From: Chelatococcus caeni
GTDB taxonomy: Bacteria > Pseudomonadota > Alphaproteobacteria > Rhizobiales > Beijerinckiaceae
Length of the DNA stretch: 64,000 bases
Assembly (NCBI RefSeq): GCF_014196925.1
Contig: NZ_JACIEN010000001.1
Span: 186,001 to 250,000, forward strand
Reading direction: 5' to 3'
The notes beneath the pieces were generated by a model, which made no database searches, was not told where the DNA came from, and saw only the letters and a list, made by a program, of their open reading frames with translations. The position numbers were made by a program, and so were the translations under genes. Positions 55,470 through 64,000 of the stretch are shown one piece after another (position 1 is the first letter of the stretch; the number at the start of each line of letters is the position of its first letter).

Positions 55470-56417
55470 TCAGAGAACGGCGCGCAGCAGGGCGTCGGCG
55501 GCGAGGCCGACGGCGAGGATCAGCCCGGCGTCGCGGTTCGACTTGAAGAGGCTGAGAGCCTTTTGCGGATTGTCGAGCTCGATCGACCGCACCTGCCAGG
55601 CCAGATGCAGCGCAAAGGCGCCGACCGCGGCGAAGGCGACGAGCCCGCCGCCGGCAAGATGCGCCGCTAGCCCCACCAGCACCACCGCCGCCGCATAGCA
55701 CACGGCGACGCCTGTCGCCGCCTCGCTGCCGAAGAGCCGCGCGGAGGACTTGATGCCGGCGATCGGATCGTCCTCGATATCCTGCAGGGCGTAGATCGTG
55801 TCGTAGCCCACGGTCCAGGCGATGGCCGCCGCATAGGCGAGATAGGCGGGTGCCGCGAGCGTGCCCGTCACCACCGCCCAGCCGATCAGGCCGCCCCAAG
55901 CGAAGGCGAGGCCGAGCACCAGCTGCGGCATCGACATGAAGCGCTTCATGAAGGGATAGACGGCGACAGGGACGAGCGACAGGAAGCCGACGAGGATGGC
56001 GAAGCCGTTGAACTGCAGCAGCACGGCGAGCCCCACGAGCGCCTGTAGTGCAAGGAAGGCCGCCGCCGCCGCGGCCTTGACCTGGCCGGAGGGCAGGGGG
56101 CGCATCCGCGTGCGCGCCACCTTGGCGTCGAGGTCCCGGTCGACGATGTCGTTGTAGGTCGAGCCGGCGCCGCGCATCGCCACCGCCCCGATGAGGAAGA
56201 GGACGGCGTACCAGAGGTTGGGGATGGTGCCCGTGGCGATGGCCGCCAGCATGAGCGACCACCAGCAGGGCAGCAGCAGAAGCCACCAGCCGATCGGTCG
56301 GTCGATGCGCGCGAGGCGCAGATAGGGTCGCGATGCTGCCGGTGCGTAGCGGTCCACCCAATTGCCGGCCGCAGCATCGGCGACCGGCTGGTCGAGCGGC
56401 TGCGGCGCAGCGGTCAT
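55470..56417 (-). CDS. ubiA: 4-hydroxybenzoate polyprenyltransferase UbiA
   Basis: Membrane prenyltransferase of ubiquinone synthesis. The first Asp-rich motif is GSTYNDIVDRDLDAKVARTR and the second YDTIYALQDIEDD. About nine membrane helices are seen in 315 aa. Its ATG overlaps the stop of the upstream exported-protein gene by 4 bp, so translation is coupled. Confidence 0.94.
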   Translation of the reverse strand: MTAAPQPLDQPVADAAAGNWVDRYAPAASRPYLRLARIDRPIGWWLLLLPCWWSLMLAAIATGTIPNLWYAVLFLIGAVAMRGAGSTYNDIVDRDLDAKVARTRMRPLPSGQVKAAAAAAFLALQALVGLAVLLQFNGFAILVGFLSLVPVAVYPFMKRFMSMPQLVLGLAFAWGGLIGWAVVTGTLAAPAYLAYAAAIAWTVGYDTIYALQDIEDDPIAGIKSSARLFGSEAATGVAVCYAAAVVLVGLAAHLAGGGLVAFAAVGAFALHLAWQVRSIELDNPQKALSLFKSNRDAGLILAVGLAADALLRAVL

Positions 56418-56884
56418 AGGGCGCCTTGGGGAATGCGCATCGGCCCGGTGAGGATGTCGCCACCGCCGCCGCCGAGCAGCCCCTGCTCGCGCGCCTGCTT
56501 CTCCATCTGGGCCTGCTTGGCCGCGACGCTGCAGGCCTGGCCGCGCACCTTGGTCACGTTGCCGTGGTCGTTCTTCAGCCCGTCGATGAAGTTCTGCGGG
56601 ATCTGGCACCAGTCCTTGTTGGCCTCGATCCACTTCATCGTCTCGTTGCCGTTGTTGGCGAGGCGGCCGAGCAGGGCGCAGGCATCCGCGGCCTTGGGCT
56701 GCTTGCCGAGCTTGTTGACGCGCTCGACGATCGACTTGCGTTCGTTGAGGAAGCTCGTGATCTGCTCGCAGCCCGAGGCCTGGGCGGCCGCCGGAGAGGC
56801 GCCGAGGCCGAGCATGAGCGGGGCACCGACCACTGCGGCGGCCATCATGCCCATCGTGAGACGCGCCCGAAAGCTGCGTGCCAT
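56414..56884 (-). CDS. Exported hypothetical protein
   Basis: A 156-aa protein with a signal peptide (LTMGMMAAAVVGAPLMLGLG, cleavage near ASPAAAQA, about residues 36-40). The mature part has four Cys (CEQITSFLNE, ADACALL, DWCQIPQ, GQACSVA), probably in two disulfides, and a helical character. GGAAGG precedes the ATG at 56884. The function is unknown. It is coupled to ubiA. Confidence 0.78.
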   Translation of the reverse strand: MARSFRARLTMGMMAAAVVGAPLMLGLGASPAAAQASGCEQITSFLNERKSIVERVNKLGKQPKAADACALLGRLANNGNETMKWIEANKDWCQIPQNFIDGLKNDHGNVTKVRGQACSVAAKQAQMEKQAREQGLLGGGGGDILTGPMRIPQGAL

Positions 56885-57105
56885 GACTGTCTTCCTTCCC
56901 ACTGACGGCGGGCCGATCGGATGGGCGCCCCGCCGCGAAAATCCAGCCGTCACCCGGTGGGACGAGCGGACATTGCTGCCGCGTCTCTGGTCCGCCCGCC
57001 GGCAGCTTGCCCATAACAGGCAATTGTGGCGGCTTTGCTCACGGGTGGCGTTCAAGCCGACTTATCACGTATTGCTGGGGCTTATCCAGCCGGTGGAGAG
57101 CAAAA

Positions 57106-57855
57106 TTGCCTGACATTCCCGTGCGCGCGCCGCGCCTGTTTGTCGATTGTCCGCTCGCCGAGGGGGCCATGGTGCCGCTCGACAAGGCCCAGGCCAACTA
57201 CATCGGCAACGTGCTCAGGCTCGGCGCCGACGCGGACGTCCTCGTCTTCAACGGGCGCGAGGGGGAATGGCACGCGAAGGTTCTTGCCGGCCGGCGCCGG
57301 CCGGAGGCGCTCGCGATCGTCGCCCGCCTGCGGCCCCAGCCGGCGCCGGGCGACCTCCACTATCTCTTCGCGCCCCTGAAGCACGCCCGGCTCGACTACA
57401 TGGTCCAGAAGGCGGTGGAGATGGGCGCCTCCGCCATCCGCCCGGTGATCACGCGCCACACCCAGGTGAGCCGCGTCAACATCGATCGCATGCGCGCCAA
57501 CGCCATCGAGGCCGCGGAGCAATGCGGCATCCTCACCCTGCCAGAGATCGCCGAGGAGCAGCCCCTCGCCGCGGCCGTCGCGGCGCTCGCGCCGGAACGG
57601 CTCCTCGTCTTCTGCGACGAGGCCGCGCCCCTTGCCGATCCGCTCGCCGCCCTCGCCGGTGCCTCGCGCGGGCCGCTCGCCGTCGTCATCGGCCCGGAGG
57701 GCGGCTTTACCGAGGAGGAGCGCGCGCTGATGGCGCGGCGCGAGAACGTGCTAATCCTGTCACTTGGTCCGCGCATCCTCAGGGCAGATACGGCCGCGGT
57801 CGCGGCGCTCGCGCTCGTGCAGGCCAGCATCGGCGACTGGACGCCGCGCGCCTGA
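57106..57855 (+). CDS. rsmE: 16S rRNA (uracil1498-N3)-methyltransferase RsmE
   Basis: SPOUT methyltransferase that modifies U1498 of 16S rRNA. An N-terminal PUA-like domain (RAPRLFVDCPLAEGAMVPLD) precedes the knot domain with VVIGPEGGFTEEE and ILSLGPRILRADTA. The most likely start is TTG at 57106, with GGAG 7 bases upstream. No ATG fits the conserved N-terminus; a GTG at 57121 is possible. The length is 249 aa. Confidence 0.92.
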   Translation: MPDIPVRAPRLFVDCPLAEGAMVPLDKAQANYIGNVLRLGADADVLVFNGREGEWHAKVLAGRRRPEALAIVARLRPQPAPGDLHYLFAPLKHARLDYMVQKAVEMGASAIRPVITRHTQVSRVNIDRMRANAIEAAEQCGILTLPEIAEEQPLAAAVAALAPERLLVFCDEAAPLADPLAALAGASRGPLAVVIGPEGGFTEEERALMARRENVLILSLGPRILRADTAAVAALALVQASIGDWTPRA

Positions 57856-57961
57856 GGCCGGTTCGCTGGGGATAGGTTCCGGGGGCAGCAGCTCACTCCC
57901 GAGAGTTTCCCCATTCCGGATCGACGATGGTGCGATTCGGTTGTCTCGGAAGGACGGGTGG

Positions 57962-59095
57962 ATGGATTGCGGCTACGGCTTCGGCATCGAGGAGGAATAT
58001 TTCCTGTGCGACGCGCTGTCGCGTGGTCCCCGGCGCAAGTCGACGCGCGCCTTCCTCGACGAATGCAAGGCCAGGATCGGCGAAGCGGTGCACACGGAGA
58101 TGCTGCAGAGCCAGATCGAGGTCGCGACGCCGCCCTGCACGACGATGGGCGAGGCCCGGGCCGCGCTCGCCGGGCTCCGGCAGGAGCTCGGCGCCCTTGC
58201 CCGCAACTACGGCCTCGTTATCGTCGCCTCCGGCACCCATCCCACCGCCGTCTGGGCCCACCAGCGCCATACGGATGCCGAGCGCTACGACCGGCTGATG
58301 CGTGACCTGCAGATGCTCGGCACGCGCAACATGCTGTGCGGCCTGCATGTCCACGTGGCGGTCTCGTGCCCGGAGCGGCGCGTGAACCTGATGGGCCGGC
58401 TGCTGCCCTTCATGCCGCTGCTGCTCGGCCTCTCGACCTCGTCCCCGTTCTGGCAGGGGCGGCGCACCGGGCTGCTCGGCTATCGGCTCGCCGCCTATCG
58501 CGAATTGCCGCGCACCTGGCTGCCGGACCTGTTCGCCGACGCCGCGGACTATCGCCGCTATATCGATGCGCTCGTCGCCGCCGGCGCCATCGCCAACGAG
58601 AGCTTCGTCTGGTGGGTGGTGCGCCCGGCGGCCCGGCTCGGCACCCTGGAGCTGCGCGTCAGCGACTGCTGCACCAGCCTCGACGATGCCATCGCCATCG
58701 CCGCGCTCTATCGCGCCCTCGTGCGCCATCTCGACCGCAACGAGAGCGTCATGGCAGGCCTGTCCGGAGCCGACCGCGCCATCGCCGCGGAGAACTGCTG
58801 GCGCGCGCAGCGCTACGGCGTGCACGGCTCGCTCGTCGACGAGGCCGGCGGCGGCGCCCGCAGCTTCGGCGAGGTGCTGGAGGATGTCATCGCCCGTGTG
58901 GCGGAGGATGCCGCGGCCCTCGGCTGCGAGGCCGAGATCGCCCATGCGCGCACCATCGTCAGCCGCGGCACGAGCGCCGACCGGCAGCTCGCGCTCTACC
59001 TCGACGGCGTCGGCCGCGGGCTCGACAAGCACGCCGCGCTCGTCGGCGTGGTCGACTGGCTGGCGAGCGAAACGGTGAACGTCGCGCCGGCCTGA
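57962..59095 (+). CDS. YbdK-like carboxylate-amine ligase (glutamate-cysteine ligase family 2)
   Basis: A 377-aa member of the GCS2 superfamily. The start YGFGIEEEYFLCDALSRGPR is diagnostic. Further segments are HTEMLQSQIEVATPPCTTMG, LCGLHVHVAVSCPE and LELRVSDCCTSLDDAIAIAA. E. coli YbdK has weak glutamate-cysteine ligase activity. It lies between rsmE and the true glutamate-cysteine ligase. The product may be glutathione-like or another gamma-glutamyl compound. GGAAGG supports the ATG. Confidence 0.88.
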   Translation: MDCGYGFGIEEEYFLCDALSRGPRRKSTRAFLDECKARIGEAVHTEMLQSQIEVATPPCTTMGEARAALAGLRQELGALARNYGLVIVASGTHPTAVWAHQRHTDAERYDRLMRDLQMLGTRNMLCGLHVHVAVSCPERRVNLMGRLLPFMPLLLGLSTSSPFWQGRRTGLLGYRLAAYRELPRTWLPDLFADAADYRRYIDALVAAGAIANESFVWWVVRPAARLGTLELRVSDCCTSLDDAIAIAALYRALVRHLDRNESVMAGLSGADRAIAAENCWRAQRYGVHGSLVDEAGGGARSFGEVLEDVIARVAEDAAALGCEAEIAHARTIVSRGTSADRQLALYLDGVGRGLDKHAALVGVVDWLASETVNVAPA

Positions 59096-59225
59096 GACGG
59101 CCCTGCCCAGATCTCGCCACGATTGTTGTGCGGGAGCATTGTCGGGGCCGGACAAGGCGCCTATCTAGAGCCGACCTCGAACCCCAGAGCCGCGTCACCG
59201 CGGCGTCTCTTGAGAAAGACAGCGC

Positions 59226-60596
59226 ATGGCTCGCGACGTGTCCGACACCACTCCCATCGGCTCGCGCGACGATCTCGTCGCCTACCTGGAAGCCGGCTGC
59301 AAACCGAAGGACGCGTGGCGGATCGGCACGGAACACGAGAAGATTCCCTTCTACACCGCCGACCTGGCGCCGGTGCCCTACGAGGGCGAGCGCGGCGTGC
59401 GGCGGCTCCTGGAAGGCATGCAGGGCCTGCTCGGCTGGGAGCCGATCATGGAGGACGACCACCCCATCGGCCTCTACGACGTGACCGGCGGCGGCGCCAT
59501 CTCGCTCGAGCCCGGCGGGCAGTTCGAGCTCTCCGGCGCGCCGCTCGAGACCGTGCACCAGACCTGCTGCGAGCTGCACGCCCACCTTGCCCAGGTCAAG
59601 GAGATCGCGCGCCCGCTCGGCATCGGCTTCCTTGCCCTCGGCATGAGCCCGAAGTGGACGCGGGAGGAGACGCCCGTGATGCCGAAGAGCCGCTACGGCA
59701 TCATGCGCCGCTACATGCCCGAGGTCGGCAGCCTCGGGCTCGACATGATGTTCCGCACCGCCACCGTGCAGGTGAATCTCGATTTCGGGAGTGAGGCGGA
59801 CATGGTGAAGAAGCTGCGCGTCGCGCTGGCGCTGCAGCCGCTCGCCACCGCGCTCTTCGCCAATTCACCGTTCACCGAGGGCCGGCCCAACGGCTTCCTC
59901 TCCATGCGCTCGCATATCTGGCTCGATACCGACCGCGACCGCACGGGCATGCTGCCCTTCGCCTTCGAGGACGGCATGGGCTTCGAGCGCTATGTCGACT
60001 GGGCGCTCGACGTCCCCATGTATTTCGTCAAGCGGGACGACACCTATCACGACGTCGCCGGCGCCTCCTTCCGCGACCTTCTCGCCGGCCGGCTGCCGCA
60101 GCTGCCCGGCGAGCGGGCGACGATGTCGGACTGGGCGAACCACCTCTCGACGCTCTTTCCCGAGGTGCGCCTCAAGCGCTTCCTCGAGATGCGCGGCTCC
60201 GACGGCGGGCCGACCGGCATGCTCTGCGCCGAGCCGGCCTTCTGGGTCGGCCTGCTCTATGACGAGGACTGCCTGACGGCCGCGTGGGACGTCGTGAAGG
60301 GCTGGAGCGCGGCGGACCGGCAGGCGCTGCGCGAGGCAGCCCCGCGCCTCGGCCTTGCCGCGACGATCGCCGGGCGCAGCCTCGCTGAAATTGGCCGCGA
60401 GGTGCTGGCCATCGCCCGCACCGGCCTCGCCCGCCGCGGGCGGCTCAATGCGGACGGCCGCGACGAGACGCATTTCCTCGCCCCGCTCGACCGGATCGCC
60501 GGGGAAGGGCGTACCCTCGCCGAGGACCTCCTGGCCCGCTACGAGGGCCCCTGGCAGGGCTCGGTCGATCCCGCCTTCTCCGAATACGCCTACTGA
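59226..60596 (+). CDS. gshA: Glutamate-cysteine ligase (plant/alphaproteobacterial type)
   Basis: First enzyme of glutathione synthesis, 456 aa. Family features are AWRIGTEHEKIPFY, ISLEPGGQFELSG, YGIMRRYMPEVGSLGLDMMF, VQVNLDFGSE and MLPFAFEDGMGFERYVDWAL. It is the type found in plants and alphaproteobacteria, distinct from E. coli GshA. A ligase-like paralog precedes it by 130 bp. Confidence 0.93.
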   Translation: MARDVSDTTPIGSRDDLVAYLEAGCKPKDAWRIGTEHEKIPFYTADLAPVPYEGERGVRRLLEGMQGLLGWEPIMEDDHPIGLYDVTGGGAISLEPGGQFELSGAPLETVHQTCCELHAHLAQVKEIARPLGIGFLALGMSPKWTREETPVMPKSRYGIMRRYMPEVGSLGLDMMFRTATVQVNLDFGSEADMVKKLRVALALQPLATALFANSPFTEGRPNGFLSMRSHIWLDTDRDRTGMLPFAFEDGMGFERYVDWALDVPMYFVKRDDTYHDVAGASFRDLLAGRLPQLPGERATMSDWANHLSTLFPEVRLKRFLEMRGSDGGPTGMLCAEPAFWVGLLYDEDCLTAAWDVVKGWSAADRQALREAAPRLGLAATIAGRSLAEIGREVLAIARTGLARRGRLNADGRDETHFLAPLDRIAGEGRTLAEDLLARYEGPWQGSVDPAFSEYAY

Positions 60597-60708
60597 TCGG
60601 GCAGGGGGCCGCGGTCTCTCCCGCGGACCGACCATCAGCGCCGTGCATGGCTTGCATCAGCCCTCCGCATTGGTCGGGCCGTGCGGAGGCCGCTAGCATG
60701 GGCGGCGC

Positions 60709-61662
60709 ATGCGGAGCCAGGCCTTGTCTTCCAACGAAACGACCGTTTCCGGCGTGCCGGCGGGCCGCCAGGGGCTCGCGGGCGGCACGCTCGCGCTCTA
60801 TGCCCTGCTCGTCTTCTGCTGGGGCACGAGCTGGTATGCCATGAAGCTGCAGGTCGGCGTCGTCGCGCCGGAAGTGTCGATCGTCTGGCGCTTCCTCATC
60901 GCGGCGCCGGTGATGCTGGCCTGGGCCGCCGCGCGCGGCATGCGCCTTCGCTATCCGCTCGCCGACCACGCCCGCTTCGCGCTGATGGGCGTGCTGATGT
61001 TCTCCACGAATTTCATCCTCGCCTATTACGGCGCGGGCCTGCTGACGTCCGGCCTCGTGTCGGTGGTGTTCTCGCTCACCTCCATCATCAATCTCATCCT
61101 GGGCGCGCTCCTCCTCGGCCAGCCCATCGAGGGGCGGGTGGCGCTCGCGGCGCTGATGGGGGCGGGCGGCGTCGGCCTGATGTTCCTGCCCGACCTTGCC
61201 GCCGCGCAGGGCGCGTCCGGCGTGCTCGCCGGCCTCGGCTTCAGCGCCGCGGCGACCTTGTGCTTCTGCCTCGGCAACATGGTCTCGGCCCGTTTGCAGA
61301 AGCGGCGCATCGCCGTCCTGCCCGCCTCGGCCTGGGGCATGTTCTACGGCACCGCCTGGGCGGCCGTCGTCGCCTGGCTGACCGGGGCGACCTTCACGGT
61401 GGAATGGACGACGCGCTACCTCGGCTCGCTCGTCTTCCTCAGCCTCTCGGCCACGGTGCTCGCCTTCTTCGCCTATCTCACGCTGCTCGGCCGCATCGGC
61501 GCGGCGCGCGCGGGCTACGCGACGGTGATGTTTCCCGTCGTCGCGCTCGGCGTCTCCACCCTGCTCGAGGACTATGTCTGGTCGCTCGCGGCGCTCGCCG
61601 GCCTCGTGCTCGTGCTCGCGGGCAATCTCGTCGTGCTGACGCGCCCTGCGCCGCGTTCTTAG
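60709..61662 (+). CDS. EamA/DMT-superfamily transporter
   Basis: A 317-aa inner-membrane protein with about ten helices and two EamA repeats (LALYALLVFCWGTSWYAMKL; LSATVLAFFAYLTLLGRIGA, then GYATVMFPVVALGVSTLLED). Probably a metabolite or amino acid exporter, with unknown substrate. The ribosome site is poor; the start at 60709 is the first ATG before the conserved region. Confidence 0.86.
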   Translation: MRSQALSSNETTVSGVPAGRQGLAGGTLALYALLVFCWGTSWYAMKLQVGVVAPEVSIVWRFLIAAPVMLAWAAARGMRLRYPLADHARFALMGVLMFSTNFILAYYGAGLLTSGLVSVVFSLTSIINLILGALLLGQPIEGRVALAALMGAGGVGLMFLPDLAAAQGASGVLAGLGFSAAATLCFCLGNMVSARLQKRRIAVLPASAWGMFYGTAWAAVVAWLTGATFTVEWTTRYLGSLVFLSLSATVLAFFAYLTLLGRIGAARAGYATVMFPVVALGVSTLLEDYVWSLAALAGLVLVLAGNLVVLTRPAPRS

Positions 61663-61716
61663 GCCATTCTCCGGGGCATTTTCCGCCGAAGCGGATGCCG
61701 GTTCGGCGAACCGATA

Positions 61717-62124
61717 TCAGCCATGACCCTTCTGGTGTCGGCCGGCGATCCGCAGCAGCTTGCGGAAACGCGGACACGCGAGATGGGTGGGCGCTGAACA
61801 TTCCGCGACATGCCTGAGCATGTCGCGGAGGACGGTCAGCTCATGGATCTGCCGGTCGATCTCGCCGGCGCGCGCATGGAGGGCCGCGCGCGGCAGGCTG
61901 CTCGCCCCGTTGGCGGCGAACATCGTTGCGATCTCCGCAAGGGAAAAGCCGGCCTTCTTGCCCAGAGCGATCAGCCCCAGCTGCCAGAAGGCCTCGGGCC
62001 CGAACTGGCGGCGCAGGCCGCGCCGGCCGATCGAGGTGATCAGGCCTATCTCATCGTAGTAGCGCAAGGTCGAGGCGGGCAGGCCCGAGCGCGCGGCGAG
62101 CTCTCCGATGTCCAGAATATCCAC
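61717..62124 (-). CDS. MerR-family transcriptional regulator
   Basis: A 135-aa MerR-type regulator. The DNA-binding domain is ILDIGELAARSGLPASTLRY, followed by YDEIGLITSIGRRGLRRQ. A dimerisation helix and the C-terminal ECSAPTHLACPRFRKLLRIA, with two Cys, follow. The GTG start at 62124 is used, with GAGG upstream; the open frame extending to 62358 covers the MFS start and is not real. It is divergent from the MFS gene, which it very likely controls through the operator between them. Confidence 0.88.
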   Translation of the reverse strand: MDILDIGELAARSGLPASTLRYYDEIGLITSIGRRGLRRQFGPEAFWQLGLIALGKKAGFSLAEIATMFAANGASSLPRAALHARAGEIDRQIHELTVLRDMLRHVAECSAPTHLACPRFRKLLRIAGRHQKGHG

Positions 62125-62126
62125 AC

Positions 62127-62157
62127 TTGACCTCAAGTGAACTTGAAGTGGCAAGGT
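62127..62157 (+). promoter_or_regulatory. MerR-type promoter/operator of the MFS gene
   Basis: TTGACC (62127-62132) and CAAGGT (62152-62157) are 19 bp apart, the long spacer typical of MerR-controlled promoters. The spacer overlaps the near-palindrome CCTCAAGTGAACTTGAAG (62131-62148), which is very close to the SoxR-type site CCTCAAGTTAACTTGAGG. The regulator gene starts at 62124 on the other strand. Confidence 0.8.
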
Positions 62158-62191
62158 GCCATTCGGATGAACGATTGGCAAGGACCGAACC

Positions 62192-63622
62192 ATGGAGAAC
62201 AACTGCACGCCCGCCATTGCCCCGGCGCATGGACGCGGCCTTGCCGCTCTGGCGCTGGCGATGCTGCTCGCCTCGCTGGGGGTGAGTGTTGCCACGGTCG
62301 CGCTGCCGACACTGGCGCGCGACTTCTCGGCGCCGGTGGCGCATGTGCAATGGGTCATTCTGGCCTATCTGCTCGCCGTCACCGTCGCCATCGTCTCGGG
62401 AGGCCGATTGGGAGACCTGATCGGCCATCGGCCGGTGCTTCTGGCCGGGCTCGGCGTTTTCGCCGCGGCCTCGGCGGCTTGTGCAGCCGCGCCGACACTC
62501 GGTGCGCTGATCGTGGCACGGGCGGCCCAGGGCTTCGGCGGAGCGATCCTGATGGCGCTGCCGATCTCGATCATCCGCGACATGGTGCCGAAGGAGCGGA
62601 CCGGCGCTGCCATGGGCCTCATGATGACGATGTCGGCGGTCGGCACCGCCCTTGGGCCGTCGCTCGGAGGGCTGATGATCGCCTGGTCGGGATGGCGAGT
62701 GGTGTTTCTGGTTCTCGCAATCGTGGGGGCTGCGGTCCTTGTCTTTGCCGTGCGCGGGATTCCGGCGCCTCAATGCGCGGGGCCCAGGGCGCGCGGAAGC
62801 CTCGATCTGCCCGGCGCGTTTATTCTGGCGCTCACGCTGACGGCCTATTCGCTGGCCGTCACCGGCGGATCCGACGGGTTTGATGCAAAAAGCGGCGTGC
62901 TGCTCCTCGGCGCGGCCGTGGGGGGCGTTGTCTTCGTCGTCATCGAAAGGCGGCGGGACATGCCACTTGTACAGCTCGCCGCACTGCGCAATCGCACGAC
63001 CTCAGCCGCGCTGCTCATGAACCTCCTCGTGTCGGCCGTGATGATGTCGACGCTCGTCGTCGGGCCGTTCTACCTGACCTTTGCCCTCGGGTTGAACGAG
63101 GCCCTCGCCGGCCTGGTGATGGCGGTTGGACCGGTGACGGCCGCGCTGGCCGGTGTTCCGGCCGGGCGCATAACGGACAGGTTCGGGGCGCCGCGGGTGC
63201 TGTTGCTCGGGCTGGTGCAGACAACGGCTGGCCTCTTGTGCCTTGCCGTGCTGCCGGCGCTGGTCGGCATCGCGGGATATGTCCTGTCGCTGATGCTGCT
63301 GACGCCGGGTTTCCAGCTCTTTCTGGCGGCCAACAATACGTCCGTCATGACGGCGGCTCCCGATAGTGAGCGCGGCATGATCTCCGGCCTGCTGGGGCTG
63401 TCGCGCAATCTCGGCTTGATGACCGGGGCGTCGGTCATGGGAGCGGTCTTTGCCCTGGCGGTTGGCCGGCGAGATATTGCCCAGGCTGCGCCCGACGCGA
63501 TCGGCACCGCATTCTCGGTGGCTTTTCTGGTGGCGGCCGGTCTGACGGTGGTCGCGGCACTCACGGCCCTGCTCGGCCGCCCGTCTTTGGAGCTGCGCGA
63601 AACGCAAGCCGAACTGCGCTGA
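62192..63622 (+). CDS. MFS drug-resistance-type transporter
   Basis: A 476-aa major facilitator with about 12-14 helices, of the DHA2 (EmrB/QacA-like) type. It begins LALAMLLASLGVSVATVALP, with the loop motif GRLGDLIGHRPVLL and the antiporter motif GTALGPSLGGLM. Its promoter is a MerR-type site, so expression is probably induced by a small molecule. It is likely an efflux pump for the inducer or a similar compound. Confidence 0.9.
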   Translation: MENNCTPAIAPAHGRGLAALALAMLLASLGVSVATVALPTLARDFSAPVAHVQWVILAYLLAVTVAIVSGGRLGDLIGHRPVLLAGLGVFAAASAACAAAPTLGALIVARAAQGFGGAILMALPISIIRDMVPKERTGAAMGLMMTMSAVGTALGPSLGGLMIAWSGWRVVFLVLAIVGAAVLVFAVRGIPAPQCAGPRARGSLDLPGAFILALTLTAYSLAVTGGSDGFDAKSGVLLLGAAVGGVVFVVIERRRDMPLVQLAALRNRTTSAALLMNLLVSAVMMSTLVVGPFYLTFALGLNEALAGLVMAVGPVTAALAGVPAGRITDRFGAPRVLLLGLVQTTAGLLCLAVLPALVGIAGYVLSLMLLTPGFQLFLAANNTSVMTAAPDSERGMISGLLGLSRNLGLMTGASVMGAVFALAVGRRDIAQAAPDAIGTAFSVAFLVAAGLTVVAALTALLGRPSLELRETQAELR

Positions 63623-63643
63623 TCGCCCCATCCCGGGCTTGTC

Positions 63644-63675
63644 GCATGATCCCGAACCTTCGGCCGGGATCATGC
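63644..63675 (+). terminator. Terminator after the MFS gene
   Basis: GCATGATCCCG (63644-63654) pairs exactly with CGGGATCATGC (63665-63675) across a ten-base loop and is followed by TTTAA, 22 bp after the MFS stop. Confidence 0.7.
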
Positions 63676-63780
63676 TTTAACTCCCGGTTCACCCTGGCCG
63701 CACATGCGGGGGCGCGCGGCGTCCCCGTTAACCTCCCGGTGAGGCCGCCCCGCCAAGCTGCAGGGCAAATGGAGGCGGTC

Positions 63781-63939
63781 ATGCTGAAGGCGTTTCTGAA
63801 GGACGAGAGCGGTTCGACGGCGGTCGAATACGGCCTCATCGCGCTCTTCGTGATGCTGGGCATCGTCGTCAACGCCTCGCTGATCAGCGACAGCCTGTCG
63901 CGGATCTTCGCCGAGACCCATTCCGGCCTGATGCAGTAG
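63781..63939 (+). CDS. Flp-type IVb pilin
   Basis: A 52-aa prepilin. FLKDESGSTAVEYGLIALFV contains the TadV-type cleavage site (after Gly11) and the Glu at +5 of the mature pilin, with one hydrophobic helix. It should form tight-adherence (Tad/Flp) pili. No tad assembly genes lie in the window. The Met at 63781 is preferred; an upstream Met at 63769 adds four residues. Confidence 0.9.
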   Translation: MLKAFLKDESGSTAVEYGLIALFVMLGIVVNASLISDSLSRIFAETHSGLMQ

Positions 63940-63945
63940 CGCTCT

Positions 63946-64000
63946 CTATTCCGCCGCCTGCAGGCGGTTGACGTTGAGGTTGTCGAGGCTCTGGACGATG
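63946..64000 (-). CDS. C-terminal end of a minus-strand gene (runs off the window)
   Basis: An open frame reading IVQSLDNLNVNRLQAAE and ending in TAG at 63946 enters from beyond base 64000. Only 17 codons are visible, so the protein cannot be named. It would be convergent with the pilin gene. Confidence 0.4.
   Translation of the reverse strand, partial: IVQSLDNLNVNRLQAAE

Overview
The window is a stretch of high-G+C bacterial chromosome, almost wholly coding, with no rRNA, tRNA, transposase or phage gene that I can see. The gene content points to an alphaproteobacterium of the order Hyphomicrobiales (Rhizobiales). The evidence is hisZ beside hisG and hisS, small families typical of the order (DUF2093, DUF4170, DUF6101), the order lpxK-waaA-acyltransferase-DUF4170-cysQ, a CIRCE operator in front of groESL, a TIGR01459-type HAD hydrolase, and palindromic intergenic repeats. 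The genus cannot be decided from this sequence alone.

Layout. 1-4.6 kb: a truncated LysR regulator diverges from glcDEF (glycolate oxidase). 4.8-6.4 kb: a DUF1326/DUF2182 pair with a Met/His-rich loop. 6.4-9.3 kb: tadA, a RluB-type pseudouridine synthase and rsmD. 9.4-10.2 kb: an unusual cysteine/proline-rich protein gene behind an A+T-rich upstream region. 10.4-24.2 kb, mostly minus strand: mutL, pgi, two M16 proteases, an exported protein, lspA, ileS, a chemoreceptor, ribF and a MaoC hydratase. 24.5-31.2 kb: cheY, HAD hydrolase, omega-aminotransferase, patatin, L,D-transpeptidase, a CheZ-like protein and an EamA exporter.

31.3-33.5 kb: a cluster of four small unrecognised proteins rich in Gln, Leu, Ala and Gly, two of them also with Cys. 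Their composition recalls harpins. Two of the four genes carry closely matching upstream elements about 168 bp before the start codon, and the proline-rich gene at 10 kb carries a related element. This set is the strongest candidate in the window for an undescribed regulon of secreted or surface proteins.

33.7-40 kb: CIRCE-groES-groEL, a BclA/SbmA-like peptide ABC transporter, a ClC channel and a META-domain lipoprotein-like protein. 40.3-48 kb, minus strand: hisG-hisZ-hisS, a tandemly duplicated 188-bp intergenic repeat, a GNAT acetyltransferase overlapping a haloacetate-dehalogenase-like hydrolase, purD and a SelW-like protein. 48.3-57 kb: xseA, DUF2093, the lipid A/Kdo genes lpxK, waaA and a DUF374 acyltransferase, DUF4170, cysQ, DUF6101, ubiA and an exported protein. 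57.1-60.6 kb: rsmE, a YbdK-like carboxylate-amine ligase and glutamate-cysteine ligase. 60.7-64 kb: an EamA exporter, a divergent MerR/MFS pair with a MerR-type 19-bp-spacer promoter, a Flp pilin and the last codons of a minus-strand gene.

Most genes are housekeeping (translation, repair, histidine, purine, FAD, ubiquinone, glutathione, lipid A). Start codons were chosen by eye from ribosome binding sites and family alignments recalled from memory. No database search was possible.
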